Shown here: one piece after another, positions 45,079-58,096 of the stretch | How positions within the stretch are numbered: the stretch's first letter is position 1 | Layout: every line of letters starts with the position of its first letter | From: Calvatia gigantea | Lineage: Eukaryota > Basidiomycota > Agaricomycetes > Agaricales > Lycoperdaceae | Direction: 5' to 3' | Assembly: GCA_025093985.1 (NCBI GenBank) | Contig: JACAAK010000003.1 | Location: forward strand, 806,001-870,000 | DNA length: 64,000 bases | Position numbers and translations under genes: made by a program | Notes under the pieces: model-generated | The model's database searches: none | Seen by the model: only the letters and a program-made list of their open reading frames with translations | What the model was told of the DNA's origin: nothing

Positions 45079-46270
45079 CAACAGAAACTACTTTATTACT
45101 AGCAACAACCCAACTACCAGGAACTAGTCAATTAGTTCAACAACCAACAACAGGAGGAATGGCTGCTGTACAACTAGCATATACTCTCAAATATCCAAAA
45201 CCAGAATGATATTATGGAGACCCAAACCAGTATCAATCCTGGATATCTAGCATCAATCTCTACTTCAATTCATTCAGAGTCACTAGAAATACCAAGAAGA
45301 TCAACTACTCCCTTGGATTACTCGAAGGAGCAGCTTCAGTATGGAAACAAGATTATATTGAAACCCACTGAGGACAACAACAACAACAAACTTGGAATGA
45401 ATTCAAAGATGTATTGGAACAAGGATTCGCCCCAGCTCAACAAACACATGAAGCAGAACAAAACCTCAGAAATCTCAAATAGAATAGACAATACATTGAG
45501 AAATACATCTCTGAATTCTCTGTTTTATCATCACAAGCAGGACTTACAACAGATAATACTGCTGTACAAGCATACTTCACTCAAGGACTTGACCCAGCAG
45601 TCAGACATGAAGCCCTCAGATCTAATCCAATCACAATTGCCAATTGGAAAAACACTGCAAGAGGAGCTTACAGAATCATTGTGGACTAGCAGCAATATAT
45701 CACTTCTCCCAAGTCTAAATTCAGAAGAAATAAATCCAACAAAAATTATAAACCCAGATATCAAAACATCAAGTCACAACCACTCACCAGTCAATTTAAA
45801 CAAAGTGAATATGACATGGATGTCAACAGAATCATGGAATCCATTAATGGAATTGACTTCTATAATGATGATGAATTAGAAGAAGAAGAAGTTGACTATA
45901 ATGGATCAGAAGATGACAAATCAGAAGGAATTGACAAAGAAGAAATCTTCCAACTCATTAAAAGAAGAACTACAAATAAAGCCCAACAAGCACTCAAATA
46001 TGTCATCAACAATGTTCTTACAGAAGAACAAAGAGCAGTTCTCCAAGCAGGAGAAGGCTTTTTCTACTGAAAGAAAGGCCATTTCATTAGAGATTGTAAA
46101 GAAAGGAAGGTTTACCTTAATGCTAGAAGAAAGAAATTTATGGCAAGTGGAAGCAGCACTGGAAAGACTCCACAATGAACTAAGGGAAAGAAAACTTTCA
46201 AAAAGATGAAAGTAGACCCAAACACAATGGTCTATGAAATAGAAGAAGAAGACAAAGACGAAAATTTTTG
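44850..46270 (+). pseudogene. gag: E1 gag
   Basis: Frame 0. It contains DFSDPDFDRNRGRLSPL near 44930-44975, a retrotransposon capsid domain with YYGDPNQYQSWISS near 45210-45250 and GLLEGAASVWKQDYIE near 45315-45360, then ANWKNTARGAYRIIVD near 45640-45685. The zinc knuckle FYxKKGHFIRDC near 46062-46100 has lost its second Cys to a TGA. Several TGA, TAA and TAG stops occur. The C-terminus is acidic (EEEDKDENF) and overlaps pol. Confidence 0.85.
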
Positions 46271-46789
46271 AATATAGAAGAAGATCTAAATGAAATAGAT
46301 CTTCATAAATCCAAAACAAAATGCTTATTAGCACCAACAACAATTTATATGAATAGAAGCAAATTAGAAATCAATACCTTGATAGATTTAGGAGCAAGCA
46401 GAATCTGTATTGATACAAAATTTGTTGATAAATTGAAATTACCAAGATACAAGTTAAAAACACCAGTTAAAATAACAAATGCAGATGGAACAAGAAATTC
46501 AACAGAAAAATGTGTTGAATACATGAAAGTCAAAATTAAAATAAACAATAAAATAATGGAAATATGTAAAACCCAAAATCATAATTTTAAGCAAACCATT
46601 ATTTTTAGGAATTACATGGTTACAAAAGTACAATCCAGATATAAATTGGGAAAAAGCAACTCTTAAATGGAGAAAAGAAGAACAAATTCTTTCCATGGAA
46701 ACAATGCTATTAGATGAAAGCATAAGTACAATCAAAGAAGATGAATATTTTCTAGAAAGTAAAGAAGAAGTAAATACAAGAGAAAGCAC
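46268..46789 (+). pseudogene. pol: E1 pol start (protease), truncated
   Basis: In the -1 frame to gag. The active-site region reads LIDLGAS where E2 has LIDSGAN, so the catalytic DSG became DLG by one C-to-T change. A frameshift lies near 46565. Pol ends at the A5 LTR. Confidence 0.85.
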
Positions 46790-47093
46790 TGTTATGACCT
46801 TAGTCTGAGTAAACCTCAGGTTGCAACTTAGGCTAAGTCTTGAGGGTGAGTAAGGGAAGAGAACTAGGTGGTTAAGCATACTGAATACAGGAGCATGTAT
46901 GTACACTTAAATATGAGAGACATCTAGTTGAATGGATGGAGTTAACTACATGAAATGTCCAATGACAATGGTGTGGTAGTTCTATGAGTCATTACTCAGA
47001 GATTGCTGAAGCATGAATAACTGAAACAGGTACAGAAGGCAATTGGAATGCAGACAAGTACAGAGTTGATATGATCAGTGAAAGTTCACAACA
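46790..47093 (-). repeat. A5 3' LTR (304 bp)
   Basis: TGTTATGACC to TTCACAACA on the plus strand, followed by ATACCCCCC, the polypurine complement. Confidence 0.93.
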
Positions 47094-47111
47094 ATACCCC
47101 CCAGTCAGGCT

Positions 47112-48100
47112 TTATGCCTCAGGAAGCTCGTTAAAGTCTCCATTAACTATGGCAAAGGCAAGGGCTTTCTTGGTGGCTGCAATGAGGAACTTTCCATTAT
47201 TTGATCATGCAAAGAAGACAGGTAAGTGGCTTTGGCTGTCTTGGCAGATAGGAACTAGGACACCATTGAATGGGAAGTTGGTGGTGGTGGAACTGTCCTA
47301 GTAGCTCTTGACTATTGATTTCCAGTAATGTTGGTCTTTCTCTTGTCCTGGTAGTACAGTGCAGAATCTTGCTGGAGGGAGAAAAACCAATATAAGTTGT
47401 GGCAGGGTGATGGTTTTTATGAAATGTTGAAGGGAATTGACTTCTTCTTTTATGGAGACAGTGGTTTCTTTATCCATGGGTATGTCAGTGTGGGTTGGAG
47501 ATATAGGGTTGACAGTGCTGTGTAGGTCATTGAGTGTAGTGTGGATCCTGGTGACAAGGGAGTCAATCTCTGGGTCCTCTACTGATTTGTCTTGTCCAAG
47601 TAAGTTCATAGCTACATTGGCAAGCTCTAGAAATATGTTGGTGATGTTTAGGTGTTTGAAAACTTCTAGTTGAGGTCAATGTGGTCTTTGAGGCTGTAGA
47701 TATGATCTTGTTCTCTAGGGGTAAGGGTGGACTGGTCTAGGGCATGAAGAATGGCAGGAATGTGTTGACTAGTGGATGAGGATGCATTGGCAAATCCTGC
47801 ATACATATCAGTGAAGGTGATACAAGTGGTAGTGAGGGTAATGTGTCAGTTAATGATTAGTTGTTTATTCTGGGCTGTGATAGTTTTGAGTTTGCTATTG
47901 GTAGCTTTGTTGATGTCTTTGAGTAGAGCTCTGAGTAACCCTTGTGCTGAAGATGGAGTGTTGGCAAAGTTGTAGTGGGTTCCTTGGAAAGCAGGTGCTC
48001 AACTACTGCCTGATTCTGGGAATGGGACAGAGGAGATTCTGGTTGGGGTGGGGTGGACAAGAGAGTCGATGGCAATTCAGTTGGATTGAGAGGAAGGCAT
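47112..48100 (-). pseudogene. A5 ORF2, extra family A protein
   Basis: 989 nt, one base short of the others, so frameshifted (near 47665). Notably it has CAA (Gln) at the position near 47857 where five other copies have TGA; both are expected products of an ancestral CGA. Confidence 0.82.
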
Positions 48101-48106
48101 GTCTAT

Positions 48107-51100
48107 TTAGTTTTCTTGTCTGGGTTGTTTGTTGGGTACTTTTTTGTGTTTTCTACTCCCCTTTTTATAGGTATCCTCCAGATGCCTTTTTAGGTAGTCT
48201 CATATGGTGTCTTTTGCATTTCCTAGGTTGGACTCCACTGTCTACATATCTTCTTCATTACTATACCCCTTTCAGTGGACTAAGAACTGGTAGCCTCTTC
48301 TTCATTTCCTTCATCCGCAGATCTTGTCTACTTCATACTCCTCTTTATTGTTAATAATCACTAGGTCAGGCACTGATAGCTGTTTCTGACTCAGGAACTC
48401 AGCCTTGTATGCTAGTATCAGGAGCTGTTCATTGAATACATCATGGATGGCCCATTCTTCTAGTAGTGCTAGCCGATATGCTGCTTCTCCTATCTTCTCC
48501 TTAATAAGGAAAGGCCTATACTGTTTCTGGCCTAGCTTTTTTGATGTCTGATTGGTATAGATGTTTGTGTTTTCCAGCCACACTACATCACCTATTTGGT
48601 ATGTTTTGGTATGAGTCTTATTGCAGTCATGTTGCTGTTTCATCTTTTCTTGATATGTGCATAGTGCTGATGAGATGTCATCTCAAGTGGCCTGAAGTCA
48701 TTTTAGGAACTCTGTAGTGACAGGATTGTTTGTTGTTGGCTCATTCTTGCCTTTCTATGGGTTTCTTCCATAGTTTAAAAAAAATGGTGTTTCCTGTGTC
48801 CCTCTATGTTGCTTGTCATTATACTGAAATTCTGCAATGGGGAGCTATTCCACCCAGTTGTCTTGGTCATAGTTGCAATATAAGTGGATGTATGTTTCTA
48901 CTTCTCTGTTGATGCATTCTGTTTGTCCATCAGTTTGTGGATAATATGCCATTGATAGATTCTGTTCTATGCCAAGTTCTTTGAATAACTCCTTGGTGAA
49001 TTCTGATGCAAATTGAGGTCCTCAGTTGCTGAGCACTTTCCTTGGTAGTCTGTGTAACTTCCATATCTCATTCTGATATATCCTTGTGATATCTTTGGAT
49101 GAAATGTCTGTCATCATTGCTGTGAGTTGTATCATTTTTGTGAAGCGGTCAATAATGACTAGTATAGCATCTTTCCCTTTTGATTCTGGTAATGGTCCAA
49201 TCATATTGATGCTAATTTCTTCCCAAGGTCTGTTTGGTATTGGGAGGGGGTGTAGTGGTGATTTGAGTGGCATTACCCTTATTTTATTCTTTTGGCAGGA
49301 TTGGCAGCCCCGAATGTATCTTTTTACATCACTCTGCATTGTTGGCCACCAATAATTGTGGTTGATTAGCTCCATCATCCTGTGTTGGCCTGGATGTCCT
49401 GCATCTGGGTTGTTATGATATTGTGTCAGGATTTCTTTTTGTAGCTTCTGGTTGGGCAGAACATATATGCTATTTTGTTTGTAGATAACTCTGTTATCCT
49501 CAGTGAGTTTGGGCTCTGGTCTCCTTAATTCAGTGAGGACTGCTGTTTCGCACTAGGGCTTGTTCCAAATCTGTTCTAAGAATGCTGGTTCAAGGAACAA
49601 CTCCACCCATAAAAGCATAGAGTTGTCCATGCTTTCTGTTTGTAGCCAGCTTTCCCAGATCATGGTGACTAGTTTATCTTCCTGCTCTTCTGGTATTTGG
49701 TGGATTCGGGACAATAGATCAGCCTTTGTGTTTGTTTTTCCAGGTATATGTCATAGTGTGAAGTCATAGTCTTGTAGCTGCAGGTACCACTGGGCTTGAC
49801 ATCCATTTAGCTTCTGCAGCTCTTGGTAGTATTTTAGGTTTTCATGGTTGGTCCAGATTTCAAACTTTTCTTCAGCATTTAGTAGATAATGTCTCCATTC
49901 CTTCAGGGCATAGATAATGGCCAGCAGTTCTTTGTCATATATTTCATAGTTGCATTCTGCTGGTAATAGTATTTGCAATGTGAAAGCGATCAGGTGCCAT
50001 TTGTCCTCTTGTAGTTGGGATAGTACGTCTTCTAATACATAGTCTAATGCATTAACTTCTACTCTAAACTGGCCTTATCTTTGTGGCAGTGTTAGAACGG
50101 GTTCTTTGGTGATGTATTTCTTGAGTTGATCGAATGCAGCTTGGTGTTCTTGGTTCTATTCCCATGTGGTTACTCCTTTAAGCTTGTTTAATGGCCCTGC
50201 AATTTTACTGAAGTTTTTGATGAAGTGTCAGTAGTAATTGGCAAAGCCCAGGAACCTTTCTACCCCTTTTGTATTTTTTGGTTTGGGCCAGTCTCATACT
50301 GATTTGACCTTTTCTTCTTCCATTTCAATCTGTCCATGCCCTACTTTGACTCCTAGCATTGGGATTTCTTTTGTATCAAATATGCACTTGGTTCATTTGA
50401 AGCATAGGTTGTATTGTGCAGCTCACTCTAGAAATTGTATTGTCCATTCCTTTAGCTGGTCTTTGGTGTCATCTGGGATAGCAAAGTTGTCCATGTAGTT
50501 CACAATATCTCCATTTTGCAGGAGATCACAGAAGATACTTGTCATCATTCTAGAGAAGGTCCCTGGTGAATTGCTTAGACTGAAATACATGACCATTGGT
50601 TCAAAGAGTCCTTCATTGGTGAGGAATACTGCTTTCCATTCATCTCCTTCCTTGATTCTGATGTTGTTATATCCCCAAATAATGTCGAGTTTGTTGAAGT
50701 ATTTTGCTTTCCCTAGTTTGTCAATTACTTCACTGATTCTTGGTAGCAGTGTTTTGTCTTTGATTACTACATTGTTCAATTGTCTATAGTCTTGGATCAA
50801 CCTCTTGGAGCCATCTTTCTTGGGAATGAAGAAGGTTGGTGCTGCATATGGGGATTTTGATAGTCATATTTGTCCTGATTCTAGATTTTCCTTGATAAAT
50901 GCTTTGAGTTTGTCCTATTTCTTGACTGTCATGTTGTATGTTCCTGTGCTTATTTCCTTTAGGATGTCTTCCATTAGAACTATCTCATGATCCCATTTGG
51001 TTCATTCTAGGAGTTTGTCAAACATCATTTTGTTGAATAGATGCATGAATGGTTGCATATAATCTGGCAAGTCTTCCGGCTTGGTTGGGTCTGGTTCATT

Positions 51101-51627
51101 TTCTTCTTCCTATAAGTCTTCTGTAGCAGCCATGCTCCATATCTTTTCCATAATGGAAATATTCAAGTGGGGGACTTGGCAGCCTGGTGGACATTGGATG
51201 AACTTGATTTCTCTGTTGTTCCAGTCTACCTCAGGGTTGTGTTTGACCAGCCAGTTATGCCCTAGAAAGACTTCTGCTCAATCTCATAGTTTTATGACTG
51301 AAGCTTCAATTTTCTCCTTGTATCTCTGGATGTCTATGTTGATTGTGGTTGTTTCTGTTACTTTTCCACCTTGATTCAGTGTTCTGTCAGTGTTTAGTAC
51401 CAAGATTTGTTGTTCCAATTTCTGGGTGGAGAGTCCTTCTTCATCTACTAATCTTTTGCTGATGCTGCTGGTCATGCATCCCAAGTCCACAATTGTGTTT
51501 ACCATAATGTCCTTTTTTGCTGTTTGTATTTTTCCCTTCAGGTTTAGTTCACGCTTTCTTTTCTGAGGAATTATATAGAATTTGTCTGATATCCTAGATA
51601 CAAGTTTCTTGACTCTTGAGGTAGTGC
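48107..51627 (-). pseudogene. pol: A5 pol
   Basis: Chromodomain near 48190-48340, integrase near 48790-49400 with the core start ISINMIGPLPESKGKDAILV near 49140-49215, RNase H near 49850-50080, and RT near 50240-50850. The catalytic motif reads YMDN (Asn codon complement 50487-50489). Protease VDLGCMTSS near 51460-51490 also lost its DSG serine. Stops throughout. Confidence 0.9.
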
Positions 51628-52043
51628 CTACTTGGAGTCCTTGGAAAAATCCTTCTTTTCTTCTATGTCAGCTTTTTCTACTCCTCAGACTTGGATCTTT
51701 TTGGGTGTGGTGCAGGTTTTGGCTATATGTCCTTTTTTCCTGCAGTTGTAGTGTATCAACCCCTTGGGCTTTTTGTAGTCTTTGGTGATGTGGCCAAAAA
51801 TGCTGCAGTTATAATATTTCGGTTCTCCTTTGTTATTGAAGACATGATGCCTGCTTTCTATCTCCATGAGTTCACCCATTCCTCTATAAGTGGTGCCAGT
51901 ATTGGTTTTCCTATCTCCTCAGTACTCAGATGCTTCATATCCTTGTCCAATAGAGAGTATTGCCTCTTTCCATTCTGCATATGTATCTGGCCTGGCCAAA
52001 GGTGGATATCCAGTGATTGTGTGTATGATGTCTTGTTGGGTAT
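51628..52043 (-). pseudogene. gag: A5 gag, C-terminal part with zinc knuckles
   Basis: Two degraded CCHC knuckles near 51720-51825: the first reads YYNCSIFGHITKDY and the second HYNCRKKGHIAKTC, so cysteines are missing from both. Interrupted by A6 behind TCTTC at 52044-52048. Confidence 0.85.
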
Positions 52044-52048
52044 TCTTC

Positions 52049-52355
52049 TGTTATGACCTTAGTCTGAGTAAACCTCAGGTTGCAACTTAGGCTAAGACTT
52101 GAGGGCGAGTAAGGGGAAAGAACTAGGTGGTTAAGCATACCGAATACAAGAGTATGTATGTATGCTTAAATACAGAAGGGACATCCAGTTGAATGGATGG
52201 TGATAACTACATGAAATGTCTGATGACTATGGCATAGTAGTTATGAGTCAGAGCTCAGGGATTGTGCAGACAGGAATAACTGAAACAGGTATGCAACTAG
52301 GAGGGAATACAGACAAGTATAGAGCTGATATGAGAATAGACTAGAGTTCACAACA
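52049..52355 (-). repeat. A6 3' LTR (307 bp)
   Basis: TGTTATGACC to TTCACAACA on the plus strand, then ATATCCCCC. Confidence 0.95.
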
Positions 52356-52373
52356 ATATCCCCCAGTTAGGCT

Positions 52374-53363
52374 TCATGCCTCAGGAAGCTCGTTGAGGTC
52401 TCCATTTACTACAGCAGTGGCAAGGGCTTTCTTTGTGGCCCCAATGAGGAATTGTCCATTGTTTGATTTTGCAAAGAAGACGGGTAAGTGGCTGCAACTG
52501 TCTTGGTGGATAGGGACTGGGACGCCATTGAAGGGGAACTCGGTGGTGGTGGAGCTGTCCCAGTAGTTCTTGACTATCGATTTCCAGTAGCATTGGTCTT
52601 TCTCTTGGTCTGGTAGTACAGTGCAGAACCTTGCGGGTGGAAGAAAAACTGATGGGAGTTGTGGAGGGATGATGGTTTTTATGAAGCAGTGAAGGGCGTT
52701 GACTTCCTCTTTCATGGAAACAGTGATTTCCTTGTCCATGGGTGTATCGGTGCAAGATGGTGGTGTGGGGTTAACAGTGTCGTGTAGCTCGGAGAGTATG
52801 ATGTGAATCCTGTCAACCAGGGTATTGATGTCAAGGTCTTCATTTGTCTTGTCTCTTCTAAGCAGTTTCATGGCTACGTCAGCAAGCTCAAGGAAGATGT
52901 TGGCAATGTCGAGGTGGTTGAAAACCTCGAGACCTAAGTTGATTCAGCTTTGAAGCCCTTGGACCCAATCTTGTTCGCTAGGAGTGAGGGTAGACTGTTC
53001 TAGAGCTTGGAAGATGGCAGGGATATGTTGGCTGGTGGAGGAGGATGCATTGGTAAATCCTACATACATGTCGGCGAAAGTGATGCATGCAGTAGCAAGG
53101 GTAATGTGTCAGTTCATAACTAGTCATTTGTTTTGAGCAGTGATGTTCTTGATTTTGCTGCTCATTGCTTTGTCGACATCCTTGAGCAGGGCTTCAAGGA
53201 GGCCTTGTGCTGGGGACAGTGTCTTTGTGAGGTTATAATGAGTTCCTTGGGGAGCGGATGCTTGGCTGTTGCCTGGTTCTGGGAATAGGAGAGAGGAAAT
53301 TCTGGTGGGGGTGGGGTGGACAAGGGAGTCAATAGCAATATGGTTGGATTGGGAGGCGGGCAT
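52374..53363 (-). pseudogene. A6 ORF2, extra family A protein
   Basis: 990 nt starting six bases after the pol stop (53370-53372), in frame. The C-terminal 165 codons from 52871 are fully open and show PPARFCTVL, YWKSIVKNYWDSSTTTEFPF and the ending DLNELPEA. The N-terminal 79 codons are open too. Three stops between them, including the TGA after AQNK, break the gene. Confidence 0.88.
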
Positions 53364-53369
53364 GTTTGT

Positions 53370-56300
53370 CTAATTGTCTTGTCTGGGCTCTTTGCTTGAT
53401 GCTTTTTTGTGTTTTCTGCCCCCCTTTTTATGGGTATCCTCCGGATGCCTTTTCAAGTAATTCTCTATGGTGTCTTTTGCATTTCTTAAGTTGGACTCCA
53501 CTGTCCACGTATCTTCCTCATTCCCATATCCCTTCCAGTGGACTAGGAATTGGTATCCCCTTCCTCGTTTTCTTTGTCCACAGATTTCATCTACTTTGTA
53601 CTCCTCTTTATTGTTGATGATCACTGGGTTGGGCGCTGGTGGCTGTTTCTGACTTGGGAACTTGGCCTGGTGTGCCGGTGTCAGGAATTGTTCGTTGAAC
53701 ACATCATGAATAGCCCATCCATCTGGTAGTGTTAGCTAGTATGCCACTTCTCCTACCTTTTCCTTAATAAGGAAAGGCCCATACTATTTTTGGCCTAGCT
53801 TCTTTGATGTTTGATTGGTATGGATATTGGTGTTTTCCAGCCATACCGCATCTCCTATTTGATATGCATTGCTGTGGGTTCTACTGCAGTCGTGTTGTTG
53901 TTTCATTTTTTCTTGGTATGTCTGTAGTGCTGATGAGGCATCATCTCGGGCAGCCTGTAGTCATTTCAGGAATTCTGTGGCAACAGGATTATTCATGGTT
54001 GGCTCATTTTTGCCCTTCCATGGATTCCTTCCATAGTTTAGGAAGAATGGTATTTCTTGTGTTCCTCCATGTTGCTTGTCATTGTACTGGAATTCTGTGA
54101 TGGGGAGCCATTCTGTCCAGTCATCCTGGTCATAGTTGCAATATAAGCAGATGTAAGTTTCTACTTCTCTATTGATGCATTCAGTTTGTCCATCTATCTG
54201 TGGGTGGTATGCTGTTGATAGATTTCATTTGATGCCAAGTCCTTTGAACAGTTCCTTGATAAATTCTGATGTGAATTGAGGTCCTTGGTCACTGAGTACT
54301 TTCCTCAGCAGCCCATGAAGCTTCCATATCTCATCTCAATATATCTTTGTGACATCTTTGGATGAAGCATCCGTGGTCGTTGCTGAGAGTCATATCATTT
54401 TTGTGAAACAGTCTACAATGACTAGTATTGCATCTTTCCCTTTTGATTCTGGCAGTGGTCTGATCATGTCAATACTAATTTCTTCCCAAGGCCCATTTGG
54501 TACTGGTAAGGGATGTAGTGGCGATTTGAGCAGTGTTGTTCTTGATTTGTTCTTTTGGCAGGCTTGACATCCTCAGATATATCTTTTTACATCTTTTTGT
54601 ATTGATGGCCACCAATAGTCTCGGCTGATCAGTTCTGTCATTCTATGTTGCCCTGGGTGTCCTGCGTCTGGAATATTGTGGTACTGTATTAGAATCACCT
54701 CTCGTAGTTTCTGGTCAGGTGGAACATATGCACTGTTCTGTTTGTAAATGACTCTGTCATCTTCAGTGAGTTGGGATCCTTGTTTCTTTAGCTCCATTAG
54801 AACTGTTGTTTCCTGTTGGGTTTGGCTTCGGATTCGCTCTAGGTAGCTAGGTTTGATGAACAGTTCTGCTCGTAGGAGTACTGTGCTGTCTGTGCTTTCT
54901 GTTTGTAGCCAACTTTCTCAGATCATTGTGACTAGCTTATCTTCTTGTCCTTCTGGTACCTGGTGGATTTGGGATTGCAAGTCGGCTTTCATATTTGTTT
55001 TTCCGGGTATGTACCACAGTGTGAAGTTGTAGTCTTGTAGTCACAGGTACCATTGTGCTTGTCATCCATTTAATTTCTGTGGTTCTCGGTAGTATTTGAG
55101 ATTCTCGTGGTCTGTCCAGATCTCGAATTTTTCTTTGGCATCTAACAGGTAGTGTCTCCATTCTTTCAGGGCGTGGACGATGGCTAATAATTCCTTGTCA
55201 TATATTTCATAGTTTTGTTCTGCCGGTGACAACATTCGTGATGTGAAAGTGATTGGGTGCCATTTGTCTTCCTGTAACTGTGAAAGTACCCCTCCTAATG
55301 CATAGTCTGATGCATCGACTTCTACTCTGAATTGACTGTGTCTTTGTGGCAATGTCAGGACAGGTTCTTCGGTAATGCATTTTTTGAGTTGGTTGAATGA
55401 GTCTTGGTGTACCTGTGTCCATTCCCATATGGTTACCCCTTTAAGTTTGTTCAAGGGTCCCACAATAGTACTGAAGTCTTTGATGAAACATTGGTAGTAA
55501 TTTGCGAAGCCCAAGAACCTTTCTACTCCTTTGGTACTTTTGGGTTCGGGCCAGTCTCGTACCAATTTTACCTTGTCTTCTTCCATTTTGATTCGTCCGT
55601 GTCCCACACAGACTCCTAGCATTGGGATTTCTTCTGCATCAAAGATACACTTGGTTTATTTGAAGCATAGGTTGTACTGAGCTGCCCATTCTAGAAATTG
55701 TATTGTTTGCTCCTTTAGTTGTTCCTTAGTGTCTCCTGGGATGGTGAAGTCGTCCATGTAGTTTACGATGTCTCCGTTCTGTAAGAGATCGCAGAAGATA
55801 CTTGTCATCATTCTGGAGAACGTTCCTGGTGAGTTGCTTAGGCCAAAGTACATGACTGTTGGTTCAAAGAGTCCTTCATTGGTGAGGAAGGCAGCTTTCC
55901 ACTCATCTCCCTCCTTGATCCTGACATTGTTGTATCCCCAGATAATGTCCAGTTTATTGAAGTACTTTGCTTTCCCAAGTTTGTCGATTACTTCACCAAT
56001 TCTTGGTAGTGGTGTCTTGTCTTTGATTACCACATTGTTTAGTCGTCTGTAGTCTTGGATTAGCCTTTTGGACCCATCTTTCTTTGGAATGAAGAATATT
56101 GGTGCTGCATATGGGGATTTTGATGGTCATATTCTTCCTGATTCTAGGTTCTCCTTGATGAATGATTTAAGTTCGTCTTGTTCTTTGATTGTCATGTTGT
56201 ACGTTCCTGCACTTATTTCCTTTGGGGCGTCCTCCATTAGGGTTATTTTGTGATCCCATTTGGTTCGTTCTGGGAGCTTATCGAATGTTGTTTTGTTGAA

Positions 56301-56890
56301 TAAGTGCGTGAACGGCTGTACATAGTCTAGCAAGTCTTCTAGTTTGGTCGGGTCTGGTTCATCTTCTTCCTCCCATAGGTCTTCATTGGTAGCTATGCTT
56401 CATATTTTTTCAGTGATAGAAATATTCTGATGGGGGAATTGGCAGCCTGGTGGACACCGGGTAAACTTGATTTCTCCGTTGTTCCAGTCTACCTCCGGGT
56501 TGTGTTTGACTAGCCAATTGTGTCCTAGGAAAACTTCTGCTCTGTCCTGTAGCTGTACAACTGAAGCTTCAATTTGTTCCTTGTGTCCTTGGATATCAAT
56601 GTTGATTGTGGTCGTTTCCATTACTCTTCCCCCCTGATTGGGCGATCCATCTGCGTTTAATACCAGGATTTGTTGTTCCAGTTTTCAGGTGGGGAGTCTT
56701 TCTTCATCTACTAGCTTCTTGCTGACGCTGCTAGTCATGCACCCTGAGTCTACAATGGTATTGACTGTTATTTCTTTTCTTGCCATTTGTATTTTTCCTT
56801 TTAGGTTTAGTTCACACTTTCTTCTCTGAGGAATCATGTAGAATTTGTCTGATATCCTAGATACAAGTTTTTTGACTCTCAAGGTAGCAC
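53370..56890 (-). pseudogene. pol: A6 pol: protease, RT, RNase H, integrase, chromodomain
   Basis: Chromodomain with YQFLVHWKGYGNEEDTW near 53490-53540. Integrase core and HHCC finger near 54050-54720. RNase H with VEVDASDYALGGVLSQL near 55275-55325. RT 55500-56130 with YMDDF intact at 55746-55760. Protease VDSGCMTSS near 56735-56760 and GHNWLVKHNPEVDW near 56485-56525. The -1 frame relative to gag is the same arrangement as in A3 and A4. Stops are few and mostly at CGA codons. Confidence 0.93.
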
Positions 56891-58014
56891 CTACTCAGAG
56901 TCTTCAGAAAAATCCTTCTCTTCTTTGTTTGTGGCTTCTTCTATTCCTCAGACTTGGATTTTCTTGGGTGCGGTACAGGCTTTGGCTATGTGCCCTTTCT
57001 TGCCACAATTGTAGCATATTAATCCATTGGGTTTTTTGCAATCCTTGGCAATGTGGCCAAAAATGCCACAATTGTAACATTTCAGCTCTCCTTTGTCATT
57101 GAAGATGTGGCACCTGCTTCCTATCTCCATGGGTTCACCCATCCCTCCATAGGTGGTGCCCGTGTTTGTCTTTCTGTCTCCTTGGTATTCTGATGCTTCG
57201 TACCCTTGTCCGACAGAAAGTATAGCTTCCTTCCATTCTGTGTATGTGTCTGGTCTGGCGATTGGTGGGTAGCCGGTAATCATGTGTATGATGTCTTGTT
57301 GAGCATTTTTCCTGAGTAAGTGTGTTTACTGTTGGTCTTGGCTTTGCTTTTCAAGATGTCGAACTCGATCAGATAGTCGGCAGTGTTTTGGTTTCCCTGT
57401 TTGAACTTCTCAATCTGCCATTCTGCTTTGCTTTTGGAGGCATTGTCTGAGAAGGTCCTCTTAAACTCCTTGGAGAAAACCTTCCAGTCTACTGAGTCTT
57501 CCGACTCCAAGATGGCCAGTGCTTTCATAGCTGTGTATGCTCCTGCTGTTTCTCCTCACAGTCTGGCTAAAACTGCTATGACTCAGTCATTGGCTGAGGC
57601 AATTTTATTAAACTTCATGAAGAGTGTCATTGTTCTCCACCAATCATCAAACTTGGTTCAGGTTCCATCGAAGAATCCTGGGTTGGGCACCAAGCCCTTT
57701 CCACTGGGTGCTACTGGTGTCAGTGCAGTGGCTATGGTGTTGTCTGTCATCTCTAATTCTGATTCTGTGTCTTTGGAACTGGATTCTGATTCTTCTTGTC
57801 CTAACTCTTCTTCTGCTAAGTCGAGTTTGTTTAGAAGTTCTGATATAACTTCTTCTGCTGGGTTTGTCTCCTGTGTATATTCTCTGGGTTCGTTGTGTTC
57901 AATTGTTTCTGCAGGTACTTCGGGGTTCCCTGTTTCTTCTTCGTCTGATGTTTCTGACTCGTTGTCTGTGACTTCAAGATTCGGTTCTCTGTATTCGTCT
58001 AGGTTCAAGCTCAT
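56891..58014 (-). pseudogene. gag: A6 gag
   Basis: Acidic N-terminus from the ATG at 58014, a capsid-like region, and two intact CCHC knuckles, CYNCGIFGHIAKDC and CYNCGKKGHIAKAC, near 56975-57080. A small deletion near 57315 shifts the frame before the knuckles. Confidence 0.9.
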
Positions 58015-58096
58015 AAACTAGCTCCTGGGGTTCGTCATTGTTCAGGCCTGTTTCAGCCTTCTCCTTTGCAAGGTGAGGTGGGAACACTTAACCAAA

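Larger units (their letters stand above)
43200..46789 (+). mobile_element. Ty3/gypsy family E, copy E1 (3' part cut by A5)
   Basis: AT-rich element with a 544-bp 5' LTR, leader, ORF1, gag and the first part of pol (protease). It stops at 46789 where the A5 LTR begins. The next part of pol is not found in this orientation to the right of A5. Confidence 0.9.

Noticed and set aside
45214..45879. 221-codon plus-strand frame in E1
   Set aside because: It overlaps the true gag frame, which carries the capsid motifs (YYGDPNQYQSW, EGAASVW) and the zinc knuckle. This frame is a shadow rich in Ser, Thr and Asn.
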